From: Streptomyces sp. 1331.2
GTDB taxonomy: Bacteria; Actinomycetota; Actinomycetes; Streptomycetales; Streptomycetaceae
Direction: 5' to 3'
NCBI RefSeq assembly: GCF_900199205.1
Contig: NZ_OBMJ01000001.1
Coordinates: 1,054,001 to 1,118,000, forward strand
Length of the DNA: 64,000 nt
The position numbers and the translations under genes were made by a program. Under the pieces are notes generated by a model. That model saw only the letters and a program-made list of their open reading frames with translations, did not search any database and was not told the origin of the DNA. Of this stretch, positions 7,767 to 17,817 are shown in pieces. The first letter of the stretch is position 1, and each line of letters starts with the position of its first letter.

Positions 7767-9227
7767 TCAGCGGCTGCCGACCGCCTGCTTCACCAGCGTC
7801 CGCCCGAAGTCCCACATCAGGCCGCTGCCCCGGTGGGCCTCGTCCATGATGTCGGTGAAGGCGTCCATGAACCGGTCCACGTCCCGCTCGGTGATGATCA
7901 GCGGCGGGATCAGCTTGATCACCTCCAGGTGGTCCCCGGACACCTGGGTCAGGATCCGGTGCCGCTGCAGCAGCGGCACCACGATCATCTGCGCGAACAG
8001 CCCCTTGCGCGCCGCCTGCAGGGCCGTCCACCCGGTGCGCAGCTTGAGCGACTTGGGCCGGCCGAACTCGATGCCGATCATCAGCCCGCGCCCGCGCACC
8101 TCGGCCAGCAGCTCGTACTTGTCGACCAGCGCGGTCAGCCGCTCGCGGAACTGGTCGCCGACCTTGCGGGCGTTCTCCACCACCTTCTCGTCCCGCATCA
8201 CCTCCAGCGTCGCCAGCCCGGCCGCCATGGCCTGGGCATTCGACCCGAAGCTGGCCGAGTGCACCAGCACCCGGTCCATCGAGGAGTACACCTTCTCGAA
8301 GATCCAGCCCTTGCCGAGCGTCGCCCCGACCGGGACGTACCCGCCGGAGAGCGCCTTGGCCGCGCAGACCAGGTCGGGCAATACGCCGTCCTCGTGCTGG
8401 TAGGCGAAGAACTCGCCGGTGCGGCCGATCCCGGTCTGCACCTCGTCGCAGATCAGCAGCGCCTTGTGCTCGTGCAGCAGCGCCTGGGCGGCCCGCAGCC
8501 AGCCCGGCGGCGGCGCCTGGACGCCCTTGCCCTGGATCGGTTCGACGATCAGCCCCGCGACGTCGCCGCGCTTGAGCTCCTTGGCCAGCGCGCCGAGATC
8601 GCCGAGCGGGATGGCGGTGTCCGGCAGCAGCGGCTCGAAGCCCTTGCGGAAGCCGTTCTCCCCGTTGACCGACAGCGAGCCGGTGGTCAGCCCGTGGAAG
8701 GCGTGGTCGGCGTAGAGGATCCGCCGGCGTCCGGTGGCGTAGCGGGCGAACTTCAGCGCGGTCTCCACCGCCTCCGTCCCGCTGTTGCCGAAGAAGACCC
8801 GGTCCAGCCCGGGCGCGTACGACAGCAGGCGCTCGGCCAGCAGGCCGGGCAGCGGCGAGCAGTCGAAGCGGACCAGGTCCGGCAGGTCGAGGTCCATCAC
8901 CTGCTGGATCGCCGAGCGCACCACCGGGTGGTGGCGGCCGAGCGCGAAGATGCCGAAGCCGGCCAGCATGTCCAGGTACTCGTTGCCCTCGGCGTCGTAG
9001 AAGTACGGGCCCGCAGCACGCTCGTAGTACTTGTCGAAGCCGATGGTGTGGAGCATCCGGGACAGCTGCGGATTGAGGTAGCGACTGTTCAACTCGTAGC
9101 GCTCGGAGCCGCGTTCGGCGATCAGGGCGGCGAGGTCGAAGGCGGGACGGTCGACGGCCCGGCGGTCGACAGCAGGAGAATCGACGGCGCGGCGGTCGAC
9201 GGCGGGGCGGTCTGGTTCAGCCGGCAT
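7767..9227 (-). CDS. Class III PLP aminotransferase of the hopanoid cluster (HpnO-like)
   Basis: 486 residues, fold-type I class III aminotransferase. Visible motifs are [15 protein letters not shown] (cofactor phosphate site), the aromatic/His pair [24 protein letters not shown], and the PLP lysine in [14 protein letters not shown]. It is the last gene of the hopanoid operon; its start overlaps the dxs stop by 11 nt. By context it should aminate the C35 side chain to give aminobacteriohopanetriol, the job of HpnO-type enzymes in other bacteria. The N-terminus has an odd repeat of [15 protein letters not shown] units (residues 8-31), mirrored by GCGGTCGACGGC repeats in DNA at about 9140-9215. 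The true enzyme core starts near residue 32, so a shorter product is possible. Confidence 0.85.
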   Translation of the reverse strand: MPAEPDRPAVDRRAVDSPAVDRRAVDRPAFDLAALIAERGSERYELNSRYLNPQLSRMLHTIGFDKYYERAAGPYFYDAEGNEYLDMLAGFGIFALGRHHPVVRSAIQQVMDLDLPDLVRFDCSPLPGLLAERLLSYAPGLDRVFFGNSGTEAVETALKFARYATGRRRILYADHAFHGLTTGSLSVNGENGFRKGFEPLLPDTAIPLGDLGALAKELKRGDVAGLIVEPIQGKGVQAPPPGWLRAAQALLHEHKALLICDEVQTGIGRTGEFFAYQHEDGVLPDLVCAAKALSGGYVPVGATLGKGWIFEKVYSSMDRVLVHSASFGSNAQAMAAGLATLEVMRDEKVVENARKVGDQFRERLTALVDKYELLAEVRGRGLMIGIEFGRPKSLKLRTGWTALQAARKGLFAQMIVVPLLQRHRILTQVSGDHLEVIKLIPPLIITERDVDRFMDAFTDIMDEAHRGSGLMWDFGRTLVKQAVGSR

Positions 9228-11127
9228 GGCGCGGGTTCGCTCCTCGGGTCGGTAGCAGGTTCTTGGCGAAGACGGCGGTCTGGGCGGCGACCCCGGTCCC
9301 GGTGAGCCCGGCCTCCTCCAGGATCTCCCCGCGCGATGCGTGCCCGAGGAACTCCTGCGGCAGTCCGAGCACCCGCAGCGGTACGTCCACGTCGGCGTCG
9401 CGCAGCGCCTGGGCGATCGCCGAACCGACGCCGCCGGTACGGCCGTTGTCCTCGACGGTGACCACCAGCCGGTGGGTGGCGGCCAGTTCGGGCAGCACCG
9501 GGTCGACGGGCTTGACCCAGCGCGGGTCGACCACGGTCGCGGTGAAGCCCTCGGCGAGCAGCAGCCGGGCGGCGTCCAGGCAGGCGGAGGCGGTGGTGCC
9601 GACGGCGACCAGCAGGATCTCGGCCGGCCGCCCGGTGCGCAGCAGCACGTCCACCCCGCCGATCCGTTCGACGGCCGGCACCGCGGGCCCGACGTTGCCC
9701 TTCGGGAAGCGCACCACGGTGGGCGCGTCCTTGACCTCGACGGCCTCGCGCAGCTGCGCCCGCAGCTGTTCGGCGTCGCGCGGCGCGGCGAGTCGCAGGC
9801 CGGGAACGATCTGCAGGATCGACATGTCCCACATGCCGTTGTGCGAGGCGCCGTCCGGTCCGGTCACCCCGGAGCGGTCGAGCACGAAGGTGACGCCCAG
9901 CCGGTGCAGGGCGACGTCCATCAGGACCTGGTCGAAGGCCCGGTTCAGGAAGGTCGCGTACACCGCGACCACCGGGTGCAGCCCGCCGGTGGCCAGCCCG
10001 GCCGCGCTGGTGACGGCGTGCTGCTCGGCGATCCCGACGTCGAAGGTGCGCGCCGGGTAGGCCTTGGCGAATCCGGCCAGACCGACCGGCTGGAGCATGG
10101 CGGCGGTGATCGCCACCAGGTCCGGCCGTTCGGCGCCCAGCGCGAGCAGTTCGTCGCCGAACACCGAGGTCCAGGAGACCCCGCTGCTGGGCGAGATCGG
10201 CAGGCAGGTGTACGGGTCGATCGGGTTGACGGCGTGGAAGCGGTCGGCCTCGTCCTGTTCGGCGGGCCGGTAGCCGCGCCCCTTGACGGTCAGGCAGTGC
10301 ACGATGACCGGCCCGCCGAAGTTGCGGGCCTGGCGCAGTGCCTGTTCGACCGCGCCCACGTCGTGGCCGTCGATCGGCCCGAGGTACTTGAGCCCCAGGT
10401 CCTCGAACATGCCCTGGGGGGCGAAGGCGTCCTTGAACCCCTTCTTGGCGCCGTGCAGGGCGTCGAAGATCGGCTGCCCGACCAGCGGGGTGCGCTGCAG
10501 CGCCTCCTTGCCGAGGGCGAGGAAGCGCTCGTAGCCCTGGGTGGTGCGCAGCGTGGCCAGGTGGTTGGCGAGCCCGCCGATGGTCCTGGCGTAGGAGCGC
10601 TCGTTGTCGTTGACGACGATGACCAGCGGCCGGTCGCGGGCCTCGGCGATGTTGTTGAGCGCCTCCCAGGCGAGCCCGCCGGTCAGGGCGCCGTCGCCGA
10701 TCACCGCGACGGTGTGCCGGTCGTGCTGTCCGAGCAGTTGGGCGGCCTTGGCCAGGCCGTCGGCGTAGGAGAGCGCGGTGGAGGCGTGCGAGTTCTCGAC
10801 CAGGTCGTGCTCGGACTCGCCGCGCGATGGGTAGCCGGATAGTCCGCCGCGCATCCGCAGGCGGGTGAAGTCCTGGCGGCCGGTGAGGAGTTTGTGGACG
10901 TAGCTCTGGTGGCCGGTGTCGAAGACGATCCGGTCGTACGGCGAGTCGAAGACCCGGTGCAGGGCGATGGTGAGCTCCACCACGCCGAGGTTGGGCCCGA
11001 GGTGTCCGCCGGTGCGGGTGACGGCGTCGATCAGGAAGTCGCGGATCTCGTCGGCGAGCAGCGGGAGTTCGGCCGCCGGGAGCTTGCGCAGCTCGGCCGG
11101 TGACGTGACGCGGGAGAGCAGTGACAT
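9217..11127 (-). CDS. dxs: 1-deoxy-D-xylulose-5-phosphate synthase
   Basis: 636 residues, full family length. Dxs condenses pyruvate and glyceraldehyde-3-phosphate on thiamine diphosphate, the first step of the MEP isoprenoid route in the cytosol. Visible features are the N-terminal substrate region ([18 protein letters not shown], then [14 protein letters not shown]), the thiamine-diphosphate motif starting GDGALTGG with NDNE downstream, SYDG-type linker sequence, and the central [18 protein letters not shown] with the catalytic Glu/His pair. The C-terminal transketolase fold (RFPKGNVG onward) is complete. It follows hpnH by 127 bp and precedes the aminotransferase, so it supplies precursor to the hopanoid operon and is probably a second copy besides a housekeeping dxs elsewhere. 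Confidence 0.95.
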   Translation of the reverse strand: MSLLSRVTSPAELRKLPAAELPLLADEIRDFLIDAVTRTGGHLGPNLGVVELTIALHRVFDSPYDRIVFDTGHQSYVHKLLTGRQDFTRLRMRGGLSGYPSRGESEHDLVENSHASTALSYADGLAKAAQLLGQHDRHTVAVIGDGALTGGLAWEALNNIAEARDRPLVIVVNDNERSYARTIGGLANHLATLRTTQGYERFLALGKEALQRTPLVGQPIFDALHGAKKGFKDAFAPQGMFEDLGLKYLGPIDGHDVGAVEQALRQARNFGGPVIVHCLTVKGRGYRPAEQDEADRFHAVNPIDPYTCLPISPSSGVSWTSVFGDELLALGAERPDLVAITAAMLQPVGLAGFAKAYPARTFDVGIAEQHAVTSAAGLATGGLHPVVAVYATFLNRAFDQVLMDVALHRLGVTFVLDRSGVTGPDGASHNGMWDMSILQIVPGLRLAAPRDAEQLRAQLREAVEVKDAPTVVRFPKGNVGPAVPAVERIGGVDVLLRTGRPAEILLVAVGTTASACLDAARLLLAEGFTATVVDPRWVKPVDPVLPELAATHRLVVTVEDNGRTGGVGSAIAQALRDADVDVPLRVLGLPQEFLGHASRGEILEEAGLTGTGVAAQTAVFAKNLLPTRGANPRHAG

Positions 11128-11161
11128 GGGTACACCTCACGACTCGAAGCGGTGCGGTGGT

Positions 11162-11214
11162 GCCTCCGCCCGGCGGGGGGCGGAGCCGGCCCGGGCACGC
11201 GGGGCCCGGGCCGG
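11162..11214 (-). other. Paired hairpins between hpnH and dxs
   Basis: Two adjacent stem-loops occupy most of the 127-bp spacer. The first is an 8-bp CTCCGCCC/GGGCGGAG hairpin at about 11164-11184. The second is a perfect 11-bp CCGGCCCGGGC repeat (11186-11196 with 11204-11214, 7-nt loop). They may attenuate read-through into dxs or mark a processing site. There is no T run. Confidence 0.5.
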
Positions 11215-11254
11215 GTGCCGACCCGGGGTGCCGACCTGGGGGTCGACTCCCGGC

Positions 11255-12283
11255 TCAGCGGGCCTTGTTGCCGCTGACGGTCTCGGTGATGGCGCGCAGC
11301 GACTGCTGCAGCGAGCCCATGGTGGCGAGGACGGCCGTCGGCTCGTAGCCGCAGTGGGCCATGCAGTTGGCGCAGCGCGGGTCCTTGCCGCGGCCGTACT
11401 TGCTCCAGTCGGTCTTCTCGACCAGCTCGCGGTAGGTCGGCACGTAGCCGTCGGCCATCAGGTAGCAGGGCCGCTGCCAACCGAACAGCGAGTAGTTGGG
11501 GATGCCCCAGGGGGTGCACTCGAAGTCGGCCTTGCCTTCCAGGAAGTCCAGGAAGAGCGGGCTGTGGTTGAGCCGCCAGCGCCTGCGGTTGCCGCCGGCG
11601 AAGGCCTTGCGGAAGAGCTCCCGGGTCTGCTCGACGCCGAGGAAGTGCTCCTGGTCGGGGGCCTTCTCGTAGGCGTAGGCGGGCGAGATCATCATCTCGT
11701 CCACCTTCAGTTCGTCGTTGAGGTAGTCCAGCACCTCGATGACGGTCTGCGGGGTGTCGGTGTTGAAGAAGGTGCTGTTGGTGGTGACCCGGAAGCCGCG
11801 TCGCTTGGCCTCCTTGATCGCGGCCACCGCCTCGTCGAAGGTGCCCTCCTTGGCCACCGACTGGTCGTGCCGCTCGCGCAGGCCGTCGATGTGCACGGCG
11901 AAGGTGAAGTACGGCGAGGGCGTGAACTTGTCCATCTTCTTGCGCAGCAGCAGCGCGTTGGTGCAAAGGAAGACGTACTTGCGGCGCTCGACGAGCTGGC
12001 GGACGATCTCGTCGATCTGCGGGTGCATCAGCGGCTCGCCGCCGGCGATCGAGACCATCGGGGCACCCGACTCCAGGACCGCGCCGACCGCCTGGGCGAC
12101 GGGCATCCGCTGCTTCAGGACGCCCGCCGGGTGCTGGATCTTGCCGCAGCCCTCGCAGGCGAGGTTGCAGGCGAACAGCGGTTCCAGCTCCACGATCAGC
12201 GGGAACTTCTCCCGTCGCTTGAGCAGCTTCTGCTGCATGAGGTAGGTGCCGACCCGCACGGTCTGGCGCAACGGCATGGCCAT
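11255..12283 (-). CDS. hpnH: Adenosyl-hopene transferase, radical SAM enzyme HpnH
   Basis: 342 residues. Radical-SAM cluster motif CNLACEGC with Cys39, Cys43 and Cys46, the SAM-binding GGEPLMHP, and a C-terminal Cys cluster (CANCMAHCGYEP, near 300) typical of HpnH. The enzyme adds the 5'-deoxyadenosyl radical to diploptene to make adenosylhopane, the first step of the extended C35 side chain. The start ATG at 12283 lies 2 nt after the hpnG stop, so the genes are co-translated. HpnG then removes adenine. Sequence and context agree well with the family, and length is normal. Confidence 0.94.
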   Translation of the reverse strand: MAMPLRQTVRVGTYLMQQKLLKRREKFPLIVELEPLFACNLACEGCGKIQHPAGVLKQRMPVAQAVGAVLESGAPMVSIAGGEPLMHPQIDEIVRQLVERRKYVFLCTNALLLRKKMDKFTPSPYFTFAVHIDGLRERHDQSVAKEGTFDEAVAAIKEAKRRGFRVTTNSTFFNTDTPQTVIEVLDYLNDELKVDEMMISPAYAYEKAPDQEHFLGVEQTRELFRKAFAGGNRRRWRLNHSPLFLDFLEGKADFECTPWGIPNYSLFGWQRPCYLMADGYVPTYRELVEKTDWSKYGRGKDPRCANCMAHCGYEPTAVLATMGSLQQSLRAITETVSGNKAR

Positions 12284-12285
12284 GG

Positions 12286-12966
12286 CTAGCTCGCCTCCTG
12301 TGGGAGCGTCGCGGATGTGGGGTGGTTCGGGTCTGCGGAGCCGGGCGTGCGCTCCTGCCGGTACCAGTCGACCAGGGCGGGTACCGTCGCCCGGAGGTTG
12401 CGCCAGGCCCGTACTCCGGCCGGGAGGGTGCCGGGCCGCAGCAGCTCGTGTTCGGGGGTGTCGACCACCACCCGCAGGACGGCGGCGGGCAGTGCCGGCC
12501 GCACCTCCCGCAGTGCGGCCAGGACGGCGGCGGCCTCCATGTCCACGGCCAGCGCGCCCTGCAGGTGCAGCGCACGCCGCTCGATGCCGCGCACCACGTG
12601 GTCGGCGGTGTGGTGCACCCCCGTGTGCACGACCAGGCCGCGTTCCTTCAGCGCCCGGGTCAGTTCCGGCCCGGAGTCGAGCGGGTAGAGGTGGCCCTCG
12701 GCGTCGCGCACGCCGTCGGCGGCGACGACGTCGCCGGGCTGCACGCCCGGGCCGACCGCCGCGCCGAACCCGGCCACCACCACCGCGCCGTAGCAGCCGG
12801 GGGCGGAGCCGAGCAGCCGTCGCACGGCCGACCCGGCGCGCCGCCGGCCGACCCCGGTACGCAGCAGCACCGGGGGTCCGCCGACCGCGCCGCGCCAGTC
12901 ACCGCCGCGCAGGGCCCAGACCTCGGGGCCCAGTGCGCAGAGCACCAGCAGGGGGGCGGTGGTCAC
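12286..12966 (-). CDS. hpnG: Adenosylhopane nucleosidase/phosphorylase HpnG
   Basis: 226 residues from the GTG at 12966, which overlaps the shc stop by 4 nt (GTGA). It belongs to the nucleoside phosphorylase / MTA-SAH nucleosidase superfamily. Visible features are VVVAGFGAAVGPGVQPGDVVAADGV (phosphate/ribose loop) and the hallmark DMEAAAVLAALRE, whose Met-Glu binds ribose. HpnG releases adenine from adenosylhopane to give ribosyl- or phosphoribosylhopane. Between shc and hpnH, this is the expected position. The C-terminus (ERTPGSADPNHPTS) is poorly conserved low complexity. Confidence 0.88.
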   Translation of the reverse strand: MTTAPLLVLCALGPEVWALRGGDWRGAVGGPPVLLRTGVGRRRAGSAVRRLLGSAPGCYGAVVVAGFGAAVGPGVQPGDVVAADGVRDAEGHLYPLDSGPELTRALKERGLVVHTGVHHTADHVVRGIERRALHLQGALAVDMEAAAVLAALREVRPALPAAVLRVVVDTPEHELLRPGTLPAGVRAWRNLRATVPALVDWYRQERTPGSADPNHPTSATLPQEAS

Positions 12967-15044
12967 CGCGCCGCCCCGATCGCCGGGGTGCCGCTCGGCT
13001 TGGCAGCCCCCGGGCTTCCGTTGAGGTAGCGGCCGAGCGCGGTGACCGGGAAGACCAGCCGGTACAGGTGGTAGTTGATGGAGAAGTCCCACGGGAAGCC
13101 GGTGCCGGTGAACTGCGGTTCGTCCCAGGTGCCCTCGGGCAGCTGGGTGCGCACCAGCCAGTCCACGCCGCGCTCCACCGCGGGGTTGGCCCGGCCGTCC
13201 GGTCCCTCGCCGGCCGCGAGCAGCGCCATCAGCGCCCATGCGGTCTGCGAGGCGGTGGAGTCGCCGCGCCCGGCCCAGCGCGCCGGGTCCTCGTAGGAGC
13301 GCATGTCCTCGCCCCAGCCGCCGTCGGCGTTCTGCCGGTCCTCCAGCCAGCGCACCGCCCGGCGGATCGCCGGGTGCTCGTCCGGGACGCCGGCCGCGAC
13401 CAGGGCGGGCAGCACCGAGCCGGTGCCGTAGATGTAGTTGGTGCCCCAGCGCCCGAACCAGGAGCCGTCCGCCTCCTGGTTGCGCAGCAGCCACTCGATG
13501 CCGCGCCGGGTCCGCGGGTCGCGGGCGCGGCCGGTCTCGGCGAGCATCTCCACCACGTGGGCGGTGACGTCGGCGGACGGCGGGTCGACGACCTCGCCGA
13601 AGTCGCAGAACGGCAGCTTGTTGGGCAGCGTGCTGGTGTTGTCGACGTCGAAGGCGGCCCAGGCGCCGTTCTTGGACTGCATGCCGAGGTTCCAGACCAC
13701 GCCCCGGTCCACCGCCGCGTCGACCCTGGCCGGGTCGGGGTGGGTGACCCGGCGCAGTGCGAGCACCACCTCGGCGGTGTCGTCGATGTCGGGGTAGGTG
13801 TCGTTCTCGAACTCGAAGGCCCAACCGCCGGGGGCGAGCCCGGGCCGCTTGACGGCCCAGTCGCCGCGCTTGCGGATCTCCTCGCCGAGCATCCAGTCGA
13901 CGGCGGAGACCAGCGCCGGGTGGTCGGCCGGCAGCCCGGCGTCGACCAGGGCGATGGTGGCCAGGCAGGTGTCCCAGACCGGGGACTGGCAGGCCTCCAG
14001 CCAGCGCTTGCCGTCCTCGGTGTGCACGGTGAAGCGGTCGAAGGAGGAGAGCCCGGCCTGCATCACCGGGTGTTCCAGCTCGTAGCCCTCCAGGTGGAGG
14101 GCGATCAGCGAGTAGACGGCGGGCGGCTGGATGCCGCCCCAGCAGCCGTCGGCCTCCTGCCGTTCGACGATCCAGCGGCAGGCCTGGGAGACGGCCAGCC
14201 GGCGCAGCGGGCGGAAGGCCCGGCGGTGGTAGGCGTGCAGCGCCTTGTCCAGGCGTTCGAACAGGCCGTCCCAGGAGGTGGCGGGGGCGAGCGGCCTTTC
14301 GGGGAAGGGGTTGTCGGGGTCGGTGTGCAGCTCGGTGAGCGGGAAGGGCGCCGGACGGACGGGCCGGTGGGCCGAGACGACGGTCAGCGGGACGATCGTC
14401 TGGCGGGCCCAGCAGCCGAAGGCGTAGATGTTCAGCGGCAGCCACTTGGGCAGGAAGATGATCTCGGGCGGCATCTCGGGCAGCCGCTCCCAGGGCCACC
14501 AGCCGAACAGTGCGAGCCAGATCCGGGTGAACACCCGGGCGGCCGCGATGCCCCCGGCGGAGCGGACGTACCGCGCGGCGGCCAGCATGTGCGGGGCGTT
14601 CGGGTCGTCGCCGGCCAGCCTGAGCGCGACGTACGCCTCGACGGTGGTGGACAGTTCGGCCGGCCCGCCGTGGAAGGTGCCCCAGGTGCCGTCCTCACGT
14701 TGCTGGGAGCGGATCCAGTCGGCGGTGGCGCGCGTCTGTTCCTCGGTCCGGATGCCGAGGAACTGGCGGAGCAGTAAATCCTCGGCGTCCATGGTGACGT
14801 TGGTTTCCAGGTCGCCCTTCCACCAGCCCTCGGAGGACTGCAGCGAGAGCAGGTGGGTGGTGGCGCGGGCCAGGGCCTCCCGCGCGTCGGCCGGCCGGAG
14901 GTCCGCCTCACCGGCCGGCCGGAGCTGGTCGGTGTCCTCGGGCTGCCGCCGCCCCGCGCCCAGCAGGGTCGGGGGGCGGTCGCCCACCGCGACCGGCTCG
15001 GGATCGTACTCAGGGTCGAGCCGGCCGTCCGCGGTTGCTGTCAA
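12963..15044 (-). CDS. shc: Squalene-hopene cyclase
   Basis: 693 residues. It carries the catalytic acid motif DIDD (within YPDIDDTAEV, near residue 418), which protonates squalene, and repeated QW motifs such as QSSEGWWKGDLE, QREDGTWGTF, QEADGCWGG, QEADGSWFGRWG, QNADGGWGED and QLPEGTWDEPQFTGTGFP. The enzyme is a monotopic membrane protein that cyclises squalene to hopene and diplopterol. The first ~45 residues are a disordered acidic leader. The start at 15044 has no neighbouring alternative before the conserved region. It lies 7 bp after the polyprenyl synthase gene and overlaps hpnG by 4 nt, in the core of the hopanoid operon. Confidence 0.96.
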   Translation of the reverse strand: MTATADGRLDPEYDPEPVAVGDRPPTLLGAGRRQPEDTDQLRPAGEADLRPADAREALARATTHLLSLQSSEGWWKGDLETNVTMDAEDLLLRQFLGIRTEEQTRATADWIRSQQREDGTWGTFHGGPAELSTTVEAYVALRLAGDDPNAPHMLAAARYVRSAGGIAAARVFTRIWLALFGWWPWERLPEMPPEIIFLPKWLPLNIYAFGCWARQTIVPLTVVSAHRPVRPAPFPLTELHTDPDNPFPERPLAPATSWDGLFERLDKALHAYHRRAFRPLRRLAVSQACRWIVERQEADGCWGGIQPPAVYSLIALHLEGYELEHPVMQAGLSSFDRFTVHTEDGKRWLEACQSPVWDTCLATIALVDAGLPADHPALVSAVDWMLGEEIRKRGDWAVKRPGLAPGGWAFEFENDTYPDIDDTAEVVLALRRVTHPDPARVDAAVDRGVVWNLGMQSKNGAWAAFDVDNTSTLPNKLPFCDFGEVVDPPSADVTAHVVEMLAETGRARDPRTRRGIEWLLRNQEADGSWFGRWGTNYIYGTGSVLPALVAAGVPDEHPAIRRAVRWLEDRQNADGGWGEDMRSYEDPARWAGRGDSTASQTAWALMALLAAGEGPDGRANPAVERGVDWLVRTQLPEGTWDEPQFTGTGFPWDFSINYHLYRLVFPVTALGRYLNGSPGAAKPSGTPAIGAAR

Positions 15045-15051
15045 CGTAACG

Positions 15052-16140
15052 TCACCTCTCTCGTACCACCACGAATTCGGCGAGTGCGACGAAGTGCTCG
15101 CGCACCTCGTCGGACATGGGCACCTCGTCCAGGGCGGCGAGGGCAGTCGTGTGCTGGCGGCGGGCCTCCTCCTGGGTCCAGGCCCGGCCGCCGGCCTCCT
15201 CGATCAGCGCGGCCCGGGCGGCGAGCTCGGGCTCGCCCTCCTCCCCGCGTCCCTTCGGGTCGGCCAGCTGCTCGGCGAGCCGGCGCGAGGCCGGGCCGCC
15301 CTCCGCCAGGGCGGCGGCGACCGGCAGGGACTTCTTGCGCTGGCGCAGGTCACCCCAGTGCGGCTTGCCGGTGACCTCGGTGGCACCCCAGATGCCGAGC
15401 AGGTCGTCCACCGCCTGGAAGGCCAGTCCCAGGTGGTGGCCGTAGCGCTGGAGGGAGTCGGAGACCTTGTCGTCGGCTCCGGCCAGGACGGCACCGATCG
15501 CCGAGGCGGCGGCCAGCAGGGCCGCCGTCTTTCCGCCCTCCATCTCCAGGCACTCCGCGACGGTGACGCTGTCGCGCTGTTCGAAGGCGACGTCCATGGC
15601 CTGCCCGTCGATCAGCCGGCGGGTCGCCGTGGTGAGCAGCCGCACGGCCCGCGCGGCGTCGGTGGGGCTCGCGCCGCCGTTCACCGCGGCGTCGAGCAGC
15701 ACCTCCGTGCCGAGCGTCGCCAGGGCGTCGCCGACCAGGATCGCCTGGGCCGGTCCGAAGACCGTCCAGGCGGTGGCCCGGTGCCGACGGGTCTCGTCAC
15801 CGTCCATCAGATCATCATGGAGCAGGGAGAAGTTGTGCACCAGTTCAACAGCCACTCCGCCGGGGACGCCCACCTCGGCCGGCGCGCCGGTGGCCTGGGC
15901 GGACAGCAGCGCCAGCGCCGGGCGCACGGCCTTGCCGCCGTCACCCGCGACGGGCGTGCCGTCCCGGTCGATCCAGCCGAAGTGGTAGGCCGCGACGGTG
16001 TCCATCGGTGCCGCCAAACGGGCGACCGCGGCCCGTAGGGGCGGGGTGCAGAGCGTACGGCTGCGGGCGAGCAGCTCCGGCACCGAGACCGGTTCGGCGT
16101 GCGCCGTGCCTCCGACGGCGAAGCCGGTGCGTGACTCCAC
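15052..16140 (-). CDS. Polyprenyl diphosphate synthase of the hopanoid cluster
   Basis: 362 residues from the GTG at 16140, preceded by GGAGAGGGA. All-alpha trans-isoprenyl diphosphate synthase: first aspartate-rich motif DDLMDGDETRRH (DDxxD), KxxRP-type GGKAVRPAL upstream, GQAMD, and a second motif AVDDLLGIWG that reads DDxxG rather than DDxxD. This second-motif form is common in actinomycete hopanoid clusters. The enzyme should make farnesyl (or geranylgeranyl) diphosphate from IPP and allylic primers for HpnCDE. Chain length cannot be settled by eye. It follows hpnE with a 185-bp gap and precedes shc by 7 bp. The C-terminus after residue 285 is more variable. Confidence 0.9.
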   Translation of the reverse strand: MESRTGFAVGGTAHAEPVSVPELLARSRTLCTPPLRAAVARLAAPMDTVAAYHFGWIDRDGTPVAGDGGKAVRPALALLSAQATGAPAEVGVPGGVAVELVHNFSLLHDDLMDGDETRRHRATAWTVFGPAQAILVGDALATLGTEVLLDAAVNGGASPTDAARAVRLLTTATRRLIDGQAMDVAFEQRDSVTVAECLEMEGGKTAALLAAASAIGAVLAGADDKVSDSLQRYGHHLGLAFQAVDDLLGIWGATEVTGKPHWGDLRQRKKSLPVAAALAEGGPASRRLAEQLADPKGRGEEGEPELAARAALIEEAGGRAWTQEEARRQHTTALAALDEVPMSDEVREHFVALAEFVVVRER

Positions 16141-16325
16141 GTGCGTTCCCTCTCCCTCGTGGTGCCGGACCGCCCGGGGCGACCGGGTGCTGTCGGTGCG
16201 GCTGGTGTCTCTTCGCGTGCTGCCGGTGCCGACGGTGTCGGGGCGGCCGAACCGGTCGATTCCGCCGATGCGCTCGACGGTACGCCCGACGGCTCTGGCG
16301 GGCTCTCCGGCGGCGGGGCCCGCCG

Positions 16326-17759
16326 TCACCTGGGCCACCTCCCGTCGCCGCGGTCCACCGGCATCCGGGCGCCGGCCGCGGCGAGGGCGGCGTCGGCGGC
16401 GGCGTGGCCGCTGCGCACGGCGCCCTCCATGGTCGCGGGCCAGCCGGTGGCCGTCCACGAGCCGGCCAGCAGCAGGCCTGGCACGTCGGTGCGGGCCGAC
16501 GGGCGCAGCGTCCCGCTGCCGGGGGCCGGGTCGAAGGTCGCGGTGCGCTCCCGGGTGACGAAGAAGTCCAGCACCTCGGCACCCGCCGCGGCCGGCAGCA
16601 GCCGGGCCAGCTCGGGCAGGTAGCGGCGGCGCAGTTCGGCGACCGGCAGGTCGATCTCGTCCTGCACCGCGGACTGCGAGAGCGCCAGGTACTGGGCGCC
16701 CGGGTGGGCCCGGCCGAGCGCGGTGGCGGCCAGACCGGAGTGCGCGGTGCGGTCGAAGACCCACTGGACCGGGGAGCCGAGCGCGGCGAAGAACGGGCGG
16801 CGCACCAGTTTGCGGTCGTAGATCACGTGCACGTTGAGGATCGGCGCGGTGCCGAAGCGGGCCAGCCGGTCCTGCTCCGGGATGGCGTTCGGCGGCAGCA
16901 GGGCGGCCGCGCTGTCCTGGGCGCCGGCCAGGACGACGGTGTCGGCGGTGAGCAGTTCCCCGCCTTCCAGGAGGACGGCGTGCTGCGGGGCGGCCGGCTT
17001 GAGCTCGGCGCCCCGGGCGCGCAGCAGCACCTTCACGCCCAGGCGCTCCAGTTCGGCGATCGCCCGATCGTGGTGGATCGCGCCGAGCGGGGCGGCGGCG
17101 ATGCCGATGTCGGCGGCGCCGGGGTCGGAGAGCAGGCCGGTCTGGAACACCTTCGCGGCGAGCGCCATCGACACCTGGTCGGCCCGGGCGTTCAGGGTGG
17201 CGACGCCGACCAGGTCCCACAGGGCCGCCTGGGTGGCGGCGTTCTGCCCGTTGCGGCGCAGCCACTCGCCGAAGGAGATCCGGTCCAGCGCCGGGTCGGC
17301 GAGGTCCAGGCCCTTGAGGGCGAGTGCGCCGCGGACCACCCGGGCGCGGTCGGCCGGGGACAGGTGCGGGTAGCGGGCGAGGCTGGCCGCCAGGTGGAGC
17401 GGGACGGGCAGGCCGCTGCGCCGGAGCCGTCCGAGGGTGCGCACCGGGGCGTCCTCGGGGCCGGTGACGGAGAGCACCGGGACGTCGAGACGGTCCTGCA
17501 GGTGGGCCAGCCGGGTGGCACCGAGCCGTTCCAGCAGGCCGCGGTAGGCGGTGCAGCAGCGCAGGTAGACGTGCTGGCCGTTGTCGACGGTCAGCTCGCC
17601 GCGCCGGAAGGAGAAGGCCAGGCCGCCGAGCCGGGGGCGCCCCTCGGCGAGGGTGACCCGGTGGCCCGCCTCGGCCAGGCGGAGCGCGGCGGTGATGCCG
17701 GCCAGGCCGCCGCCGACCACGAGGGCGGCCGGGCGCGCGGCATCGGCTCGCCCGGTCAT
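16326..17759 (-). CDS. hpnE: Hydroxysqualene dehydroxylase HpnE
   Basis: 477 residues. FAD-dependent amine-oxidase/phytoene-desaturase fold: N-terminal dinucleotide motif VVGGGLAGITAALRLAEAGH followed by E in the ribose position and RLGGLAFSF. The C-terminal FAD-closing motif is LLLAGSWTATGWPATMEGAVRSGHAAA. HpnE reduces hydroxysqualene to squalene, the third step of the HpnCDE route from farnesyl diphosphate. It sits directly after hpnD in the operon (127-bp gap). Length and motifs fit the family. The ATG at 17759 begins 10 residues before the first beta strand. Confidence 0.92.
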   Translation of the reverse strand: MTGRADAARPAALVVGGGLAGITAALRLAEAGHRVTLAEGRPRLGGLAFSFRRGELTVDNGQHVYLRCCTAYRGLLERLGATRLAHLQDRLDVPVLSVTGPEDAPVRTLGRLRRSGLPVPLHLAASLARYPHLSPADRARVVRGALALKGLDLADPALDRISFGEWLRRNGQNAATQAALWDLVGVATLNARADQVSMALAAKVFQTGLLSDPGAADIGIAAAPLGAIHHDRAIAELERLGVKVLLRARGAELKPAAPQHAVLLEGGELLTADTVVLAGAQDSAAALLPPNAIPEQDRLARFGTAPILNVHVIYDRKLVRRPFFAALGSPVQWVFDRTAHSGLAATALGRAHPGAQYLALSQSAVQDEIDLPVAELRRRYLPELARLLPAAAGAEVLDFFVTRERTATFDPAPGSGTLRPSARTDVPGLLLAGSWTATGWPATMEGAVRSGHAAADAALAAAGARMPVDRGDGRWPR

Positions 17760-17817
17760 CGGTCCTCCCCCTCGCAGTCGCCGGACCGCCGGGAGGCGGT
17801 CGTTGAAGCCGGTACCC

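Noticed and set aside
12246-14777. 843-codon plus-strand frame opposite shc/hpnG
   Set aside because: Antisense artefact of high GC; composition is Arg/Gly/Val low complexity and the minus strand carries intact family motifs.
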